A DNA stretch of 64,000 bases from Georgenia_A wangjunii. Lineage in GTDB: Bacteria; Actinomycetota; Actinomycetes; Actinomycetales; Actinomycetaceae. Shown piece by piece: positions 18,467 through 26,587 of the stretch. The DNA lies in the NCBI RefSeq assembly GCF_036421915.1, contig NZ_JAZGOM010000007.1; one strand, 5' to 3'. Position numbers and translations under genes: made by a program. The notes beneath the pieces are model-generated. The model did no database searches, was not told the DNA's origin, and saw nothing but the letters and a program-made list of their open reading frames with translations. Numbering within the stretch: position 1 is the stretch's first letter; each line of letters begins with the position of its first letter.

Positions 18467-19249
18467 ATGACCACACCCATCCTGGTCACCGGGGGCACAG
18501 GAACCCTTGGCGGCCACGTTGTACCTGGGTTGCGGGCGGCCGGTCACGACCTGCGGGTTCTGAGCCGAACCCCCACGAAGCCCCTCGAAGGCATCGAGCA
18601 CGTGACCGGTGATCTTCTCCAGGCCACCGGGATCGAGCCCGCCGTGGACGGAATCGACACGATCGTGCACCTGGCGGGCGGCCCGAAGGGCGACGATGCG
18701 GCCACCGGAAACCTGGTACGTGCCGCCAGCCGGGCGGGGGTCCGGCATATCGTCTACATCTCGGTGATCGGCGCAGACAGGATCCCGCTGGGCTACTTCA
18801 AGGCCAAGGCCGGCGCTGAGCATGCGGTCGCCGAGTCCGGCATCTCGTACTCGATGCTGCGAGCCGCCCAGTTCCACGACCTGGTCCTCACCGTCGTGCA
18901 GAAGATGACGAAGATGCCGGTTGTGCCGGTCCCGGGCGGACTGCGGTTCCAGCCGGTCGACGCACGCGAGGTCGCGGCTCGTCTGGTGGAGCTATCTCTC
19001 GGCACCCCGGCGGGGCGGGTGGCCGATCTGGCCGGACCGACGGTGTACGGCATGGGGGAACTGGCCACGAGCTACCTGCAGGCACGTGGCATGCACCGTA
19101 TGAAACTGCCGGTGCGGATGCCCGGTAAGACTGGCCGGGCGTACCGCGCCGGGGACAACCTCAACCTCACCACGGCGGCTCGCGGCAAGCGCAGCTGGCA
19201 AGCGTTTCTGGGCGAGCAGTCGTCCTCCGGCCATCGGCGACGCAAGTAG
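18467..19249 (+). CDS. NmrA-like NAD(P)-binding atypical SDR
   Basis: 260-residue Rossmann protein of the NAD(P)H-binding/NmrA group. ILVTGGTGTLGGHVV (TGxxGxxG dinucleotide site) opens the protein, followed by TIVHLAGGP, HIVYISVIGAD and YFKAKAGAEHAV. The catalytic Tyr-x3-Lys is represented by YFKAK, so reductase activity is possible but not certain. The start follows GGAAGGAAGGA. It is transcribed divergently from the TetR gene and is likely its main target; an oxidoreductase acting on quinones or carbonyls would fit, but the substrate is not shown. Confidence 0.85.
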   Translation: MTTPILVTGGTGTLGGHVVPGLRAAGHDLRVLSRTPTKPLEGIEHVTGDLLQATGIEPAVDGIDTIVHLAGGPKGDDAATGNLVRAASRAGVRHIVYISVIGADRIPLGYFKAKAGAEHAVAESGISYSMLRAAQFHDLVLTVVQKMTKMPVVPVPGGLRFQPVDAREVAARLVELSLGTPAGRVADLAGPTVYGMGELATSYLQARGMHRMKLPVRMPGKTGRAYRAGDNLNLTTAARGKRSWQAFLGEQSSSGHRRRK

Positions 19250-19346
19250 CTGCAGGCCGCGCGGCCAGATAGGGATCGGGCGCGCCTCGGCACGCGGCAG
19301 CCGCCGCCCGGAATGAACCCGAACCACGCTCTACGTGAGGATGCTC

Positions 19347-20453
19347 ATGCCCGTCGGATACCTGATCACCGTGCTGGTCGTTGCGACCTTCACGGCGGTG
19401 GCGCTGGCCCCACCGACGCGTCCTCGGGTGGCCGGGTACGCGGCGTACCTGATGGGGATGGTGGTGAACGAGGTACCACACCTTGCGGCCGGACTCGCCC
19501 TGGCCACCGCGACCGCGACGGCCCTCGTCGAGGGCGACCTCGGACGCGACGGTGCGTCGCTGGCGCTGTTGGTCGCGGCCGGTGCGGTGATGGTCGGACT
19601 AGGGGTGGTGGCCGCCCGCGGGATCCGCTCCTGGAGCTCGGTCACGGAGGGGTTGCGCACGGCCGGCATCGCTTCCCCGGACGCTCCCCGCGCGTGGGCC
19701 CTCCGGACGGCGCTCACACCGATCCCGTTCCAGCCCCATGCGGTCGCCCGGATCGCCGACCTGCGCTACGGCGACCATCGGCGCCAGCGGCTCGACGTGT
19801 ACCACCGCCGCGACCGGCCGGCCGGTGGGCCGGTTCTGGTCTACTTACATGGCGGCGGCTACAACTCCGGCAGCAAACACCACGAAGGCCGGGCACTCCT
19901 GCACCGGCTGGCCGCCCGGGGATGGGTCTGCGTGAGCGCCACCTATCGGCTGCGCCCGCGTGCGGGGTTCGAGGAGCACCTCGCCGACGCCCGAGCCGCG
20001 CTGGCCTGGGCACGCGCCCACGCGACTGACTACGGTGCCGACCCGAGCACGCTGGTCTTGGCTGGAAGCTCCGCCGGCGCCCATCTGGCATCCCTGCTCG
20101 CGCTGGACCCCGATAGGCGGCCGACAGCCGCCATCTGCCTGTACGGCTACTACGGCCGCTACTACGGCCACACCGTGGCTGAACCGGTCCCGTCCACGCC
20201 GTTCGCGTTGTCCGCCGCCGGGGCGCCGCCGTTCTTCATCGCGCACGGTGACCGGGACAGCTTGACACCGGTCGAGGCGTCACGGGCGTTGACCACAAAG
20301 CTCCGCGAGGAGTCGCCAGGGCCGGTGGTGGGCGTCGTGCTTCGCGGCGGTCAGCACGGGTTCGATCTGCTGCATTCATGGCGCTATTCGGCGGTGCTGG
20401 CAGGGGTCGACGCGTTCCTGGCCGATCCCCGGGTCGGGATCCGCCTCGCCTAA
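19347..20453 (+). CDS. Alpha/beta hydrolase with N-terminal membrane segments
   Basis: 368 residues from the ATG at 19347, chosen because GTGAGG ends 6 nt before it; in-frame starts at 19335 and 19341 exist. The first ~95 residues form about three hydrophobic segments. The hydrolase domain then shows YLHGGGYNSGS (oxyanion hole), LAGSSAGAH (nucleophile Ser elbow), FFIAHGDRDSLTP (Asp) and GGQHGFD (His), the hormone-sensitive-lipase/carboxylesterase pattern. It is probably an inner-membrane-anchored esterase, co-oriented with the reductase gene. Substrate unknown. Confidence 0.88.
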   Translation: MPVGYLITVLVVATFTAVALAPPTRPRVAGYAAYLMGMVVNEVPHLAAGLALATATATALVEGDLGRDGASLALLVAAGAVMVGLGVVAARGIRSWSSVTEGLRTAGIASPDAPRAWALRTALTPIPFQPHAVARIADLRYGDHRRQRLDVYHRRDRPAGGPVLVYLHGGGYNSGSKHHEGRALLHRLAARGWVCVSATYRLRPRAGFEEHLADARAALAWARAHATDYGADPSTLVLAGSSAGAHLASLLALDPDRRPTAAICLYGYYGRYYGHTVAEPVPSTPFALSAAGAPPFFIAHGDRDSLTPVEASRALTTKLREESPGPVVGVVLRGGQHGFDLLHSWRYSAVLAGVDAFLADPRVGIRLA

Positions 20454-20489
20454 CACATCTCGTCCATGGGCGGTGTCGAAAGTTTGAGC

Positions 20490-20512
20490 GGGTCGCCGAC
20501 GAGCGGCGACCC
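20490..20512 (+). terminator. Hairpin between the hydrolase and DoxX genes
   Basis: GGGTCGCC (20490-20497) pairs perfectly with GGCGACCC (20505-20512) around a 7-nt loop. It lies 37 nt after the hydrolase stop and 26 nt before the DoxX start. It could be a terminator without a U-tract or an attenuating structure. Confidence 0.4.
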
Positions 20513-20538
20513 CGAAGTGAAATGGAGTCAGTATCACG

Positions 20539-20886
20539 ATGAGCACCATCGCAACTGTCGTTGTCATTCTTGCCGCGGCGTGGGTCGGGTTCTCGGCGTT
20601 CTCCGTCTTCACCAACAAGTCGTGGGTGGTCGACAACTTCGTCGACTACGGCGTCCCGCGCACCTGGTGGGTCTGGCTGGGTTCGGCGAAGGCGCTCGGC
20701 GCGGTCGGCCTGGTCATCGGTCTGTGGATTCCGCCGATCGGTATCGCCGCAGCGGTCGGCCTCGCCCTGTACTTCGTCGGGGCCGTCATCACGGTCCTCC
20801 GCGCCCGGGCCTACGCCCACGTGCCGTTCCCGCTGCTGTACTTGGCACCGGTCGTCGCAGCAGGGCTGATGACGGCCACCGCATAG
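20539..20886 (+). CDS. DoxX-like small membrane protein
   Basis: 115-residue protein with four hydrophobic helices (about 3-22, 45-65, 68-90, 95-113), the layout of the DoxX/DoxX-like family. FSVFTNKSWVVDNFVDYG and WLGSAKALGAVGLVIGLW fit family positions. It sits downstream of the TetR-linked reductase and hydrolase; DoxX-like proteins often lie beside TetR regulators and redox enzymes. The start is ATG with a weak GGAG about 12 nt upstream. Confidence 0.8.
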   Translation: MSTIATVVVILAAAWVGFSAFSVFTNKSWVVDNFVDYGVPRTWWVWLGSAKALGAVGLVIGLWIPPIGIAAAVGLALYFVGAVITVLRARAYAHVPFPLLYLAPVVAAGLMTATA

Positions 20887-20912
20887 GCGCGGCCGACGTC
20901 GCTTCTTGACTG

Positions 20913-21092
20913 ATGATGGCGGTCCAGAAGATCCGGCCGCATCTGTATCGCCTGCTTCTGGGCCGCCACCGGGCACATCTTTGGTCGGACGGCGACGGCA
21001 GCCCGCTGGTCGATGGCGACATCGCGGCCGAGCACGGTGGCGAGGTGACGCTCGGCGTGTTCAACCTGAATCGGACGGAAGCCGCCGCGTAG
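20913..21092 (+). CDS. Small unrecognised ORF, possibly not expressed
   Basis: 59 residues from tandem ATGs (20913, 20916), basic at the start (AVQKIRPHLYRLLLGRHR) and acidic after. GC-rich third positions give it a coding look, but there is no SD and no family is recognised. The opposite strand has an open frame too. It could equally be part of a decayed gene ahead of the GNAT remnant. Confidence 0.2.
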   Translation: MMAVQKIRPHLYRLLLGRHRAHLWSDGDGSPLVDGDIAAEHGGEVTLGVFNLNRTEAAA

Positions 21093-21099
21093 TTTCGCC

Positions 21100-21280
21100 G
21101 CCCTCGGCGACCTCGACGTGGACGTCGCCTGCTTCGGGCAACGTGAGGGCGCGTGCGTCGATCTCCAACGTGGCCTCTCGCCGCGTGCTGGAACACTGCG
21201 GCTTTGCCCAGACTGGGGGCAGACGAAAGGCCCGACGGTTCTTCGCGGACCTTCATCGGCTACCGGAAGGAACTCGATGA
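21100..21280 (+). pseudogene. C-terminal remnant of a GNAT acetyltransferase
   Basis: The frame ending at 21280 contains ARASISNVASRRVLEHCGF followed by AQTGGRRKARRFFADLHRLP. This matches the end of RimJ/RimL-type GNAT proteins (NxxSxRxLEKxGF). No acetyl-CoA loop or N-terminal part is found upstream in any frame, so only a fragment remains. It marks the right part of the accessory island. Confidence 0.45.
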
Positions 21281-21511
21281 CACGACTGGAGGTGCCGTGC
21301 ACTGACAACTGCTGACGTGGACGATCCGGTGTCCTGCGAGCCGAACCCTCACCGGACATACCGCGACTGCCCTGCGGCATCACCCGTGCTCGATCCGGAC
21401 TGTCCCGTAGACCCGTCCGGTGATGTGACCGGTGACGGGGCGCCATCCGACACTCGCGGGGCGACCACTGCCCCGACGTCCACCAACTGGCCTATCTCCC
21501 GAGACGCCGGG
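21281..21511. other. Intergenic stretch at the right edge of the island
   Basis: About 230 nt between the GNAT remnant and the 3' end of ctaA. No gene, repeat or tRNA was recognised. Base composition is less GC-skewed than in ctaA. Confidence 0.4.
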
Positions 21512-22468
21512 CTACGGCGAGGGCACGGCCGCGCGCTCGCGGGTGCGCAGCGCGTCGAGCGCGTGGACGAGCGAGACGACGAGGAGCGCGGCGCCGAGCA
21601 TGTGCGCCCCGACGAGGAGCTCGGGGAGCCCCGTGAAGTACTGGACGTACCCGATCGCGCCCTGCGCCAGGGTCACCCCGAGGAGGACCCACCAGGCCCG
21701 GCGCGCGGCCGGGGCGTCGCGCAGGAGGACGAGCCCGGCGAGGACGAGGGCGACGAACGCCCACACCGCCCACGCGTGGAGCTTGGAGACGGACGCGGGG
21801 TCGAGGGCCCACCGGTAGGCCTCCTCGGCGTCGCCCGAGTGCGGGCCTGCGCCCGTCGTGATGACGCCGAGGACGAGGAGGACGACGCCGACGACGGCGA
21901 GCGCGCCCGCGATCGTCCGCACCGGCCGCTCGACCCGCCAGACCGGCTCCCCGTCGGCGGCGCGCAGCCGCAGGAGCAGGTACGTCGAGACCGCGACGAG
22001 CGCGAGCGAGATGAGCATGTGCGAGCCGACGATCGCGGGGTGGAGGTCGACCCACACCGTGATCCCGCCGACGACGGCCTGGACGGCGATGCCGATGAGC
22101 GGGAGCCACACGAGCCGGCGCAGGGGAGCGGGGCGCGCGGCCGTGGGCTCGCGCCGGTAGACCGCCCAGACGAGGGCGACGGCGATGACCCCGAGGACGC
22201 CCGTGAGGGTGCGGTTCCCGAACTCGATGAGCGGGTGGATCCCCATCTCCGCGTGGAACTCCGGCGTGAACGAGCCCGGCTCGCACAGCGGCCATTGCGA
22301 GCAGCCGAGGCCGGAGCCGGTGAGGCGCACGGCCCCGCCCGTGACGATGATGCCGATCTGGGCGACGAGGTTCGCCACCGCCAGGCCCCACGTGAGGTGG
22401 TCGACCCGCGCCGCGCGGGTCGGTGCGGGGCCGGTGGGGGCCGGGGAGACGGGGGCCGAGGTGCTCAC
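21512..22468 (-). CDS. ctaA: Heme A synthase (COX15/CtaA family)
   Basis: Eight-helix membrane enzyme that oxidises the methyl group of heme O to give heme A for aa3-type cytochrome oxidase. ITGGAVRLTGSGLGCSQWPLC-type residues near 45-60 are the family signature. Histidines in LIEFGNRTLTG, HPAIVGSHMLI, KLHAWAVW and VGAHMLGAAL regions fit heme-binding positions. 318 aa. GTG start with a -10 box 6 nt upstream and no SD, so probably leaderless. It matches Rv1456c in position next to the ABC pair and suf operon. Confidence 0.93.
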   Translation of the reverse strand: MSTSAPVSPAPTGPAPTRAARVDHLTWGLAVANLVAQIGIIVTGGAVRLTGSGLGCSQWPLCEPGSFTPEFHAEMGIHPLIEFGNRTLTGVLGVIAVALVWAVYRREPTAARPAPLRRLVWLPLIGIAVQAVVGGITVWVDLHPAIVGSHMLISLALVAVSTYLLLRLRAADGEPVWRVERPVRTIAGALAVVGVVLLVLGVITTGAGPHSGDAEEAYRWALDPASVSKLHAWAVWAFVALVLAGLVLLRDAPAARRAWWVLLGVTLAQGAIGYVQYFTGLPELLVGAHMLGAALLVVSLVHALDALRTRERAAVPSP

Positions 22469-22474
22469 CCGACA

Positions 22475-22480
22475 AGCCTA
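22475..22480 (-). promoter_or_regulatory. -10 box TAGGCT of ctaA, probably leaderless
   Basis: On the minus strand TAGGCT is followed by 6 nt and then the GTG at 22468. No SD is present. Confidence 0.55.
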
Positions 22481-22523
22481 AGCCGCCGCCGGCGCGGTCC
22501 CGGTCCGTGGGCCGGGCGCCCCG

Positions 22524-23267
22524 TCACTCCCAGCGGAACGCGCGGCCGGCGAGCCACGCGAGGAGCGCCGTCCACGCGAGGAGGACCGCGGCGGCGAGCC
22601 ACGGCATGCCGCCGCCGGTGGCGACGTCGCGCATCCCCTCGCCGAGGGCGCCGGAGGGGAGCCACGCGACGACGGCGCCGAGCCAGCCCGGCAGTGATGT
22701 GAGGGGGAGCACGACGCCGCCGCCCGCGACGAGGAGGACCCACAGCGTGTTGGCGAGGGCGAGGACGGCCTCGGGCCGCAGCGTGCCGCCGACGAGCATG
22801 CCGAGAGCGGTGAACGCGCCGGCGCCGAGGAGGAGGAGGACGGCGGCGGCGGGCGCAGCGGCGAGCGCGTCCCCGACCGCAGGCCGCCAGCCGAGTCCGA
22901 GCGCGACGCCGCTGAGGACGACGACCTGGACGGCGAGGACCGCGAGGACCGCGCCGAGCTTGCCGAGCAGGAGGCCGCGCGGGCCGAGCGGCGTCGTGGC
23001 GAGCAGGCGCAGGACGCCCCAGCGCCGGTCGAAGGCGACGGCGATCGCCTGCGAGGTGAAACCGGTCGAGACGGCGGCGAGGGCGAGCACCCCGGCGAGG
23101 GCGCGCGCGTGCGCACCGCTCCCGCCGAGGACGTCGGTGCGCACGAGGAGGACGAGCGCGACGGCGGGGAGGATGAACGTGAGGAGGAGCTGCTCACCGT
23201 TGCGCAGGACGGCCCGCGTCTCGAACGCCGCCTGCGCGAGGACCCGGCTCGTCGCCGTCGCGCTCAT
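22524..23267 (-). CDS. ABC-2 type transporter permease
   Basis: 247-residue permease with about six hydrophobic helices and the ABC-2 loop FDRRWGVLRLLATTPLG. The ATG at 23267 overlaps the 3' end of the ATPase gene (stop 23264-23266), so the two are coupled. It is the Rv1457c counterpart. The transported substrate is unknown; conservation beside ctaA and suf is the only hint. Confidence 0.9.
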   Translation of the reverse strand: MSATATSRVLAQAAFETRAVLRNGEQLLLTFILPAVALVLLVRTDVLGGSGAHARALAGVLALAAVSTGFTSQAIAVAFDRRWGVLRLLATTPLGPRGLLLGKLGAVLAVLAVQVVVLSGVALGLGWRPAVGDALAAAPAAAVLLLLGAGAFTALGMLVGGTLRPEAVLALANTLWVLLVAGGGVVLPLTSLPGWLGAVVAWLPSGALGEGMRDVATGGGMPWLAAAVLLAWTALLAWLAGRAFRWE

Positions 23268-24244
23268 CGCAGGGTCCGTCCCGTCAGGTCGAGGAACGCG
23301 TCCTCGAGGGTGCGCCGGTGCAGCTCGACGCCGGCGTCGCCGTGCCCGATCGCGGCGAGCGCCGAGGCGACGACGACGACGGTCCGCGCGTCGAGCGTCA
23401 CCGGCGCCGCACCGGCCCCGACCTCGATCGCCTCGTCCGCCACGCGGACGGAAAGGTCCGGTCGGCCCGCGGCGGCGAGCGCACGGGCGAGGTCGGCCGC
23501 CGTGCCCGCGCGCGCTGCCGGGTCGGCGCCGCCGGGGGAGCGGCCCGCTGCCGGCAGGACGCGGACGTGCGCGCCGCCCGTCAAGGTCGTGGGCGTGCCC
23601 TCGGCGATGACCGCGCCGGAGTCGACGACGACGACGTGGTCGGCGAGCGTCTCGGCCTCGTCCATGAGGTGGGTCGTGAGGACGATCGACGTCCCGGCCC
23701 CGCGGAGCTCGCGCACGAGCTCCCAGACGACGAGGCGGGCCTGGGGGTCGAGCCCGGCGGAAGGCTCGTCGAGGAAGACGAGCTCGGGCCGGCCGACGAT
23801 GGCGCAAGCGAGCGCGAGGCGCTGCCGCTGGCCGCCGGACAGGCGCCGCACCGACGTGCGGGCGACGCCCTCGAGGCCGAGCCGCGCGAGGAGCTCGGCC
23901 GGGTCCGCGGGGTCGTCGTGGAGGCGGGCGACGTGGCGCAGGACGTCCCCCGCGCGGGGGGCCAGGGGCAGGCCGCCGTCCTGGAGCATGACGCCGACGC
24001 GGTGGCGCAGCGCGCCCGCGGCGGCAGGGTCGGCGCGGTCGAGGCCGAGGACGCGGATGTGCCCGGCGTCGGGGCTGCGCAGGCCCTCGCAGCACTCGAC
24101 CGTCGTCGTCTTCCCGGCGCCGTTGGGGCCGAGGACGGCCGTGACGGCGCCGCGCGTGGCGTGCAGGCTCAGGCCACGGACCACCTCGCGGCGGCCGTAG
24201 CGCTTGCGCAGGGCATCGACCTCGAGCGCAGGGGCATTCGACAC
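23264..24244 (-). CDS. ABC transporter ATP-binding protein
   Basis: ATPase partner of the adjacent permease, Rv1458c counterpart. Walker A is GPNGAGKTT, the signature is LSGGQRQRLALA, Walker B is ELVFLDEPSAGLD and the switch His is in LTTHLMDEA. The C-terminal ~110 residues form a DrrA-like accessory region. The GTG at 24244 is chosen because a TAGGGT box precedes it by exactly 7 nt. An in-frame GTG at 24253 would overlap that box. 326 aa. Confidence 0.92.
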   Translation of the reverse strand: MSNAPALEVDALRKRYGRREVVRGLSLHATRGAVTAVLGPNGAGKTTTVECCEGLRSPDAGHIRVLGLDRADPAAAGALRHRVGVMLQDGGLPLAPRAGDVLRHVARLHDDPADPAELLARLGLEGVARTSVRRLSGGQRQRLALACAIVGRPELVFLDEPSAGLDPQARLVVWELVRELRGAGTSIVLTTHLMDEAETLADHVVVVDSGAVIAEGTPTTLTGGAHVRVLPAAGRSPGGADPAARAGTAADLARALAAAGRPDLSVRVADEAIEVGAGAAPVTLDARTVVVVASALAAIGHGDAGVELHRRTLEDAFLDLTGRTLR

Positions 24245-24251
24245 GTCCGAC

Positions 24252-24257
24252 ACCCTA
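24252..24257 (-). promoter_or_regulatory. -10 box TAGGGT of the ABC transporter pair, probably leaderless
   Basis: Minus-strand TAGGGT, then GTCGGAC, then the GTG at 24244. The spacing gives a transcript starting at or beside the start codon. Confidence 0.55.
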
Positions 24258-24281
24258 CGGCGGCGCCGGAGTGAGGTTGAC

Positions 24282-24297
24282 CTTCCTTGCGGGGAAG
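24282..24297. promoter_or_regulatory. Inverted repeat in the ABC/sufR divergent region
   Basis: CTTCC (24282-24286) and GGAAG (24293-24297) form an inverted repeat 87 nt upstream of the sufR ATG and close to the divergent ABC promoter. A TTGACC lies just before it at 24278-24283. It could be an autoregulatory site of SufR, but it does not match the published mycobacterial site, so this is a guess. Confidence 0.25.
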
Positions 24298-24383
24298 CAT
24301 TTCGGCAACGATCATGTTCCGTATATGTGGGCACCGCCGTCGGGCGCGTCGCCACCGCCTGCGAGCCGAGCGAGGGAGGCACC

Positions 24384-25136
24384 ATGGACCGCACGATCCA
24401 GCGCGACGTCGACGCGACGACGCGCGAGCGGGTGCTCCGCCTCGTCGTCGAGCAGGGACCGGTGAGCGCCGCCGAGCTGGCCGACGTCCTCGCCGTCACG
24501 CCCGCGGGTGTGCGACGTCACATCGCCGTCCTCGAGCGCAGCGGCTACATCGTCGTCCACGACCCGAGCGGTCCCGAGCTGCGGCGCCGCGGGCGTCCCG
24601 CCCGGCACTACGTCGCCACCGACGCCGGCCGCGCCGGCCTGTCCGACGCGTACTCCGACCTCGCCACGCACGCGCTCGACTACCTCCTCGAGGTAGGCGG
24701 CCCCGAGGCGATCGAGCACTTCGCCGAGGCCCGTGTGAGCGAGCTCGAGCGCCGGTACGCTCCCATCGTCGCCGGTGCGGGCAGCGACCGCACCGAGCGC
24801 GCCAAGGCGCTCGCCGCGGCGCTCGCCTCCGACGGCTACGCCGCCACGGTCCGCACCGCCGGGCCGGGCGGGTTCGCCGTCCAGCTGTGCCAGGGGAACT
24901 GCCCGGTGCTCGACGTGGCCGAGCGTTTCCCGCAGCTGTGCGAGGCGGAGACGAGCGCGTTCTCCCGCCTCCTCGGGGTGCACGTGCAGCGCCTGGCCAC
25001 GCTCGCCGCGGGCGGCCACGTGTGCACGACCCACATCCCGATCTCCACCGTTCCGCTCTCCCGGGCCCGGGCGAGCGACTCAGAGCCCAGCACGACCTCG
25101 CCGCCGCCAGCCGGCGACGACACGGAAGGAAACTGA
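24384..25136 (+). CDS. sufR: Fe-S cluster-sensing repressor SufR
   Basis: 250-residue regulator at the head of the suf operon, Rv1460 counterpart. A winged HTH occupies about residues 10-80 (VSAAELADVLAVTPAGVRRHIAVLE), followed by a dimerisation region. Cysteine ligands lie in LCQGNCPVLD, FPQLCEAE and HVCTTH, consistent with binding a 4Fe-4S cluster. The start is fixed by GGGAGG 4 nt before the ATG. The stop overlaps the sufB ATG (ATGA). It probably represses the operon when holding its cluster. Confidence 0.93.
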   Translation: MDRTIQRDVDATTRERVLRLVVEQGPVSAAELADVLAVTPAGVRRHIAVLERSGYIVVHDPSGPELRRRGRPARHYVATDAGRAGLSDAYSDLATHALDYLLEVGGPEAIEHFAEARVSELERRYAPIVAGAGSDRTERAKALAAALASDGYAATVRTAGPGGFAVQLCQGNCPVLDVAERFPQLCEAETSAFSRLLGVHVQRLATLAAGGHVCTTHIPISTVPLSRARASDSEPSTTSPPPAGDDTEGN

Positions 25137-26587
25137 TGACGAGTCCCACCCAGCAGGACGTCGCGGCGCCCGGCGCGCCGATGACCCAGGACGAGACGAT
25201 CGCCTCGATCGGCAACTACAAGTTCGGCTGGCACGACACCGACGACGCCGGCGCGACCGCGCGCCGCGGCGTGGACGAGAGTGTCGTGCGCAACATCTCG
25301 GCCCTCAAGGACGAGCCGGAGTGGATGACGAAGCGCCGCCTCAAGGCGCTCAGCCTCTTCGAGAAGAAGCCGATGCCCAACTGGGGCGCGGACCTGAGCG
25401 GCATCGACTTCGACAACATCAAGTACTTCGTCCGCTCCACCGAGAAGCAGGCCACGAGCTGGGAGGACCTGCCGGAGGACATCCGCAACACGTACGACCG
25501 CCTCGGCATCCCCGAGGCCGAGAAGCAGCGCCTCGTCGCCGGCGTCGCCGCGCAGTACGAGTCCGAGGTCGTCTACCACCAGATCCGCGAGGACCTAGAG
25601 GCCAAGGGCGTCATCTTCGTCGACACGGACACGGGCCTGCGCGAGTACCCCGAGCTGTTCGCCGAGTACTTCGGCACGGTCATCCCCTCCGGGGACAACA
25701 AGTTCGCCGCGCTCAACACGGCCGTGTGGTCCGGTGGCTCGTTCGTCTACGTCCCCAAGGGCGTCCACGTCGAGATCCCGCTCCAGGCCTACTTCCGGAT
25801 CAACACCGAGAACATGGGCCAGTTCGAGCGGACGCTCATCATCGCCGACGAGGGCTCGTACGTGCACTACGTCGAGGGCTGCACGGCGCCGATCTACAAG
25901 TCGGACTCGCTGCACTCCGCCGTCGTCGAGATCATCGTCAAGAAGGACGCCCGCGTCCGCTACACGACGATCCAGAACTGGTCGAACAACGTCTACAACC
26001 TCGTGACGAAGCGCTCGACGGTCGACGCCGGCGGCACGATGGAGTGGATCGACGGCAACATCGGCTCCAAGGTGACGATGAAGTACCCGGCCGTCTACCT
26101 CATGGGCGAGCACGCCCGCGGGGAGACGCTGTCCATCGCCTTCGCCGGCGAGGGCCAGCACCAGGACACGGGCTCGAAGATGGTTCACCTCGCGCCGAAC
26201 ACGTCCTCCTCCATCGTCTCCAAGTCGGTGGCCCGCGGCGGCGGGCGCGCCTCCTACCGCGGCCTCGTCCAGGTGCTCGAGGGCGCCCACAACGCGAAGT
26301 CGAACGTCCTGTGCGACGCGCTCCTCGTCGACCAGATCTCCCGCTCGGACACCTACCCCTACGTCGACGTCCGCGTCGACGACGTCGAGATGGGCCACGA
26401 GGCCACCGTCTCCAAGGTGAGCGAGGACCAGCTCTTCTACCTCATGTCCCGCGGCATGGCGGAGACCGAGGCCATGGCCATGATCGTGCGCGGGTTCGTC
26501 GAGCCCATCGCGCGCGAGCTGCCCATGGAGTACGCGCTCGAGCTCAACCGGCTCATCGAGCTGCAGATGGAAGGGGCGGTGGGCTGA
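25136..26587 (+). CDS. sufB: Fe-S cluster assembly scaffold SufB
   Basis: Core of the SufBCD scaffold where clusters form. 483 aa. Family motifs include YKFGWHDTDDAG at the N-terminus, VYVPKGVHVEIPLQAYFRIN, YVHYVEGCTAPIY with a conserved Cys, and TSSSIVSKSVARGGG. No intein is present, unlike the M. tuberculosis sufB. It is translationally coupled to sufR and sufD by ATGA overlaps on both sides. Confidence 0.97.
   Translation: MTSPTQQDVAAPGAPMTQDETIASIGNYKFGWHDTDDAGATARRGVDESVVRNISALKDEPEWMTKRRLKALSLFEKKPMPNWGADLSGIDFDNIKYFVRSTEKQATSWEDLPEDIRNTYDRLGIPEAEKQRLVAGVAAQYESEVVYHQIREDLEAKGVIFVDTDTGLREYPELFAEYFGTVIPSGDNKFAALNTAVWSGGSFVYVPKGVHVEIPLQAYFRINTENMGQFERTLIIADEGSYVHYVEGCTAPIYKSDSLHSAVVEIIVKKDARVRYTTIQNWSNNVYNLVTKRSTVDAGGTMEWIDGNIGSKVTMKYPAVYLMGEHARGETLSIAFAGEGQHQDTGSKMVHLAPNTSSSIVSKSVARGGGRASYRGLVQVLEGAHNAKSNVLCDALLVDQISRSDTYPYVDVRVDDVEMGHEATVSKVSEDQLFYLMSRGMAETEAMAMIVRGFVEPIARELPMEYALELNRLIELQMEGAVG

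Noticed and set aside
20811..21446. Minus-strand open frame of about 210 codons opposite the DoxX/GNAT-remnant region
   Set aside because: No start signal, no family resemblance, and it overlaps the DoxX-like gene. The composition looks like chance openness.
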